A stretch of DNA of 7,467 bases from Gammaproteobacteria bacterium (GTDB lineage Bacteria; Pseudomonadota; Gammaproteobacteria; Poriferisulfidales; GCA-002705445): positions 1 through 7,467 of the forward strand of contig NZYO01000028.1 in the NCBI GenBank assembly GCA_002702235.1, read 5' to 3'. Shown piece by piece: positions 7,080 through 7,467 of this stretch; positions within the stretch are counted from its first letter, which is position 1, and the number at the start of each line of letters is the position of its first letter. The notes beneath the pieces were generated by a model. It was not told where the DNA came from, searched no databases, and saw only the letters and a list, made by a program, of their open reading frames with translations. A program made the translations under genes and the position numbers.

Positions 7080-7467
7080 TTTTCAATTTTAATGGTAACT
7101 TTTTTTGACATCACAGGTGGGATATGAGGTATATGAAGGTGATCAGCGAATAGAAGTTGTAAAACGTATTCTCCTTCTTTTAGTTCTAAATTAACACTAG
7201 TTTGACCTTTACCGAAATGTCTAATGCTTTGTGTTGCAGGAAGAGGAGCTGCTAAATTTATGTCATCTTTCGCATTTATAAGTAAATGATGATGCCCTGC
7301 ATACTTTTCTTTTTGACCAGCAGGCACCACCTTCATATTATCAATAACAAAATTAATTTTAATAGGAGATTTATATGTTTCCCCGTCTTCTATACCTAAT
7401 ATTTTCAATGAAGCATTTTCTGGTGCTTCAGACTGATAGGCAAAAGCGTTTAATGAAAAAACAAAAA
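7076..7467 (-). CDS. DUF4399 family exported protein (5' end cut off by window edge)
   Basis: This is a small protein of the DUF4399 family, whose function is unknown. The frame is open from the TAA at 7076-7078 to the right edge, so the true start lies outside. The TTG at 7408 is internal, because coding continues upstream as a hydrophobic stretch FVFSLNAFA followed by YQSEAPE, which looks like the end of a signal peptide with an AFA cleavage site; the mature protein is therefore probably periplasmic. The family signatures are clear: VVPAGQKEKYAGHHHLLIN with its triple histidine, PATQSIRHFGKGQTSVNLEL, GEYVLQLLFADHLHIPH and PPVMSKKVTIKI. The length visible is 129 residues, nearly the whole mature chain. 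The clustered conserved histidines could bind a metal, but that is a guess. Its stop codon overlaps that of hemF. Confidence 0.88.
   Translation of the reverse strand, partial: FVFSLNAFAYQSEAPENASLKILGIEDGETYKSPIKINFVIDNMKVVPAGQKEKYAGHHHLLINAKDDINLAAPLPATQSIRHFGKGQTSVNLELKEGEYVLQLLFADHLHIPHIPPVMSKKVTIKIEN

Noticed and set aside
7406..7408. TTG as start codon of the DUF4399 gene
   Set aside because: The frame continues upstream to the window edge and encodes a signal-peptide-like segment ending AFA, so the TTG is an internal leucine.
1..7467. Defence system, prophage, insertion sequence or biosynthetic cluster
   Set aside because: Seven of the eight genes belong to widely conserved housekeeping families in near-ancestral order and the eighth is a known family of unknown function; there are no transposase, integrase, terminal repeats or abrupt composition changes visible.

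Overview
The window is AT-rich, densely coding DNA from a bacterium, most likely a small-genome marine gammaproteobacterium (SAR86-like). That placement is an inference from two things: the gene order is a thinned version of the classical gammaproteobacterial trkA-rsmB-fmt-def / lysM-dprA-(smg-topA)-tsaC-hemF neighbourhood, and the intergenic gaps are very short. There are eight protein-coding genes, two of them cut by the window edges. I see no RNA genes, mobile elements or CRISPR arrays.

Left block, minus strand (2567 down to 1): def (peptide deformylase), fmt (methionyl-tRNA formyltransferase) and the N-terminal three quarters of trkA (K+ uptake regulator). Fmt formylates the initiator tRNA and Def removes the formyl group from the new protein, so these two neighbours open and close one cycle. 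rsmB, which usually sits between fmt and trkA, is absent.

Divergent control region (2568-2725): this is the only sizeable non-coding stretch. It holds a perfect 21-bp palindrome whose core is an ideal 7-1-7 Fur-type box, placed just upstream of a consensus -10 box for the rightward operon. It also holds a 10-bp direct repeat and a possible -10 box so close to def that its mRNA might be leaderless.

Right block, plus strand (2726-7079): smg (DUF494), topA (topoisomerase I with C-terminal repeats instead of zinc ribbons), tsaC (tRNA t6A precursor synthesis) and hemF (aerobic coproporphyrinogen oxidase). Gaps are 15 nt, 5 nt and a 1-nt overlap, so they read as one operon. lysM and dprA, expected upstream of smg, are absent.

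Right edge, minus strand: a secreted or periplasmic DUF4399 protein converges on hemF with overlapping stop codons. Its N-terminus lies outside the window.

Overall this is a housekeeping region. The best leads are the Fur-like operator on a topA/tsaC/hemF operon, the reduced gene cluster, and motif losses in the second TrkA nucleotide-binding half and in TsaC. I found no convincing novel multi-gene system.
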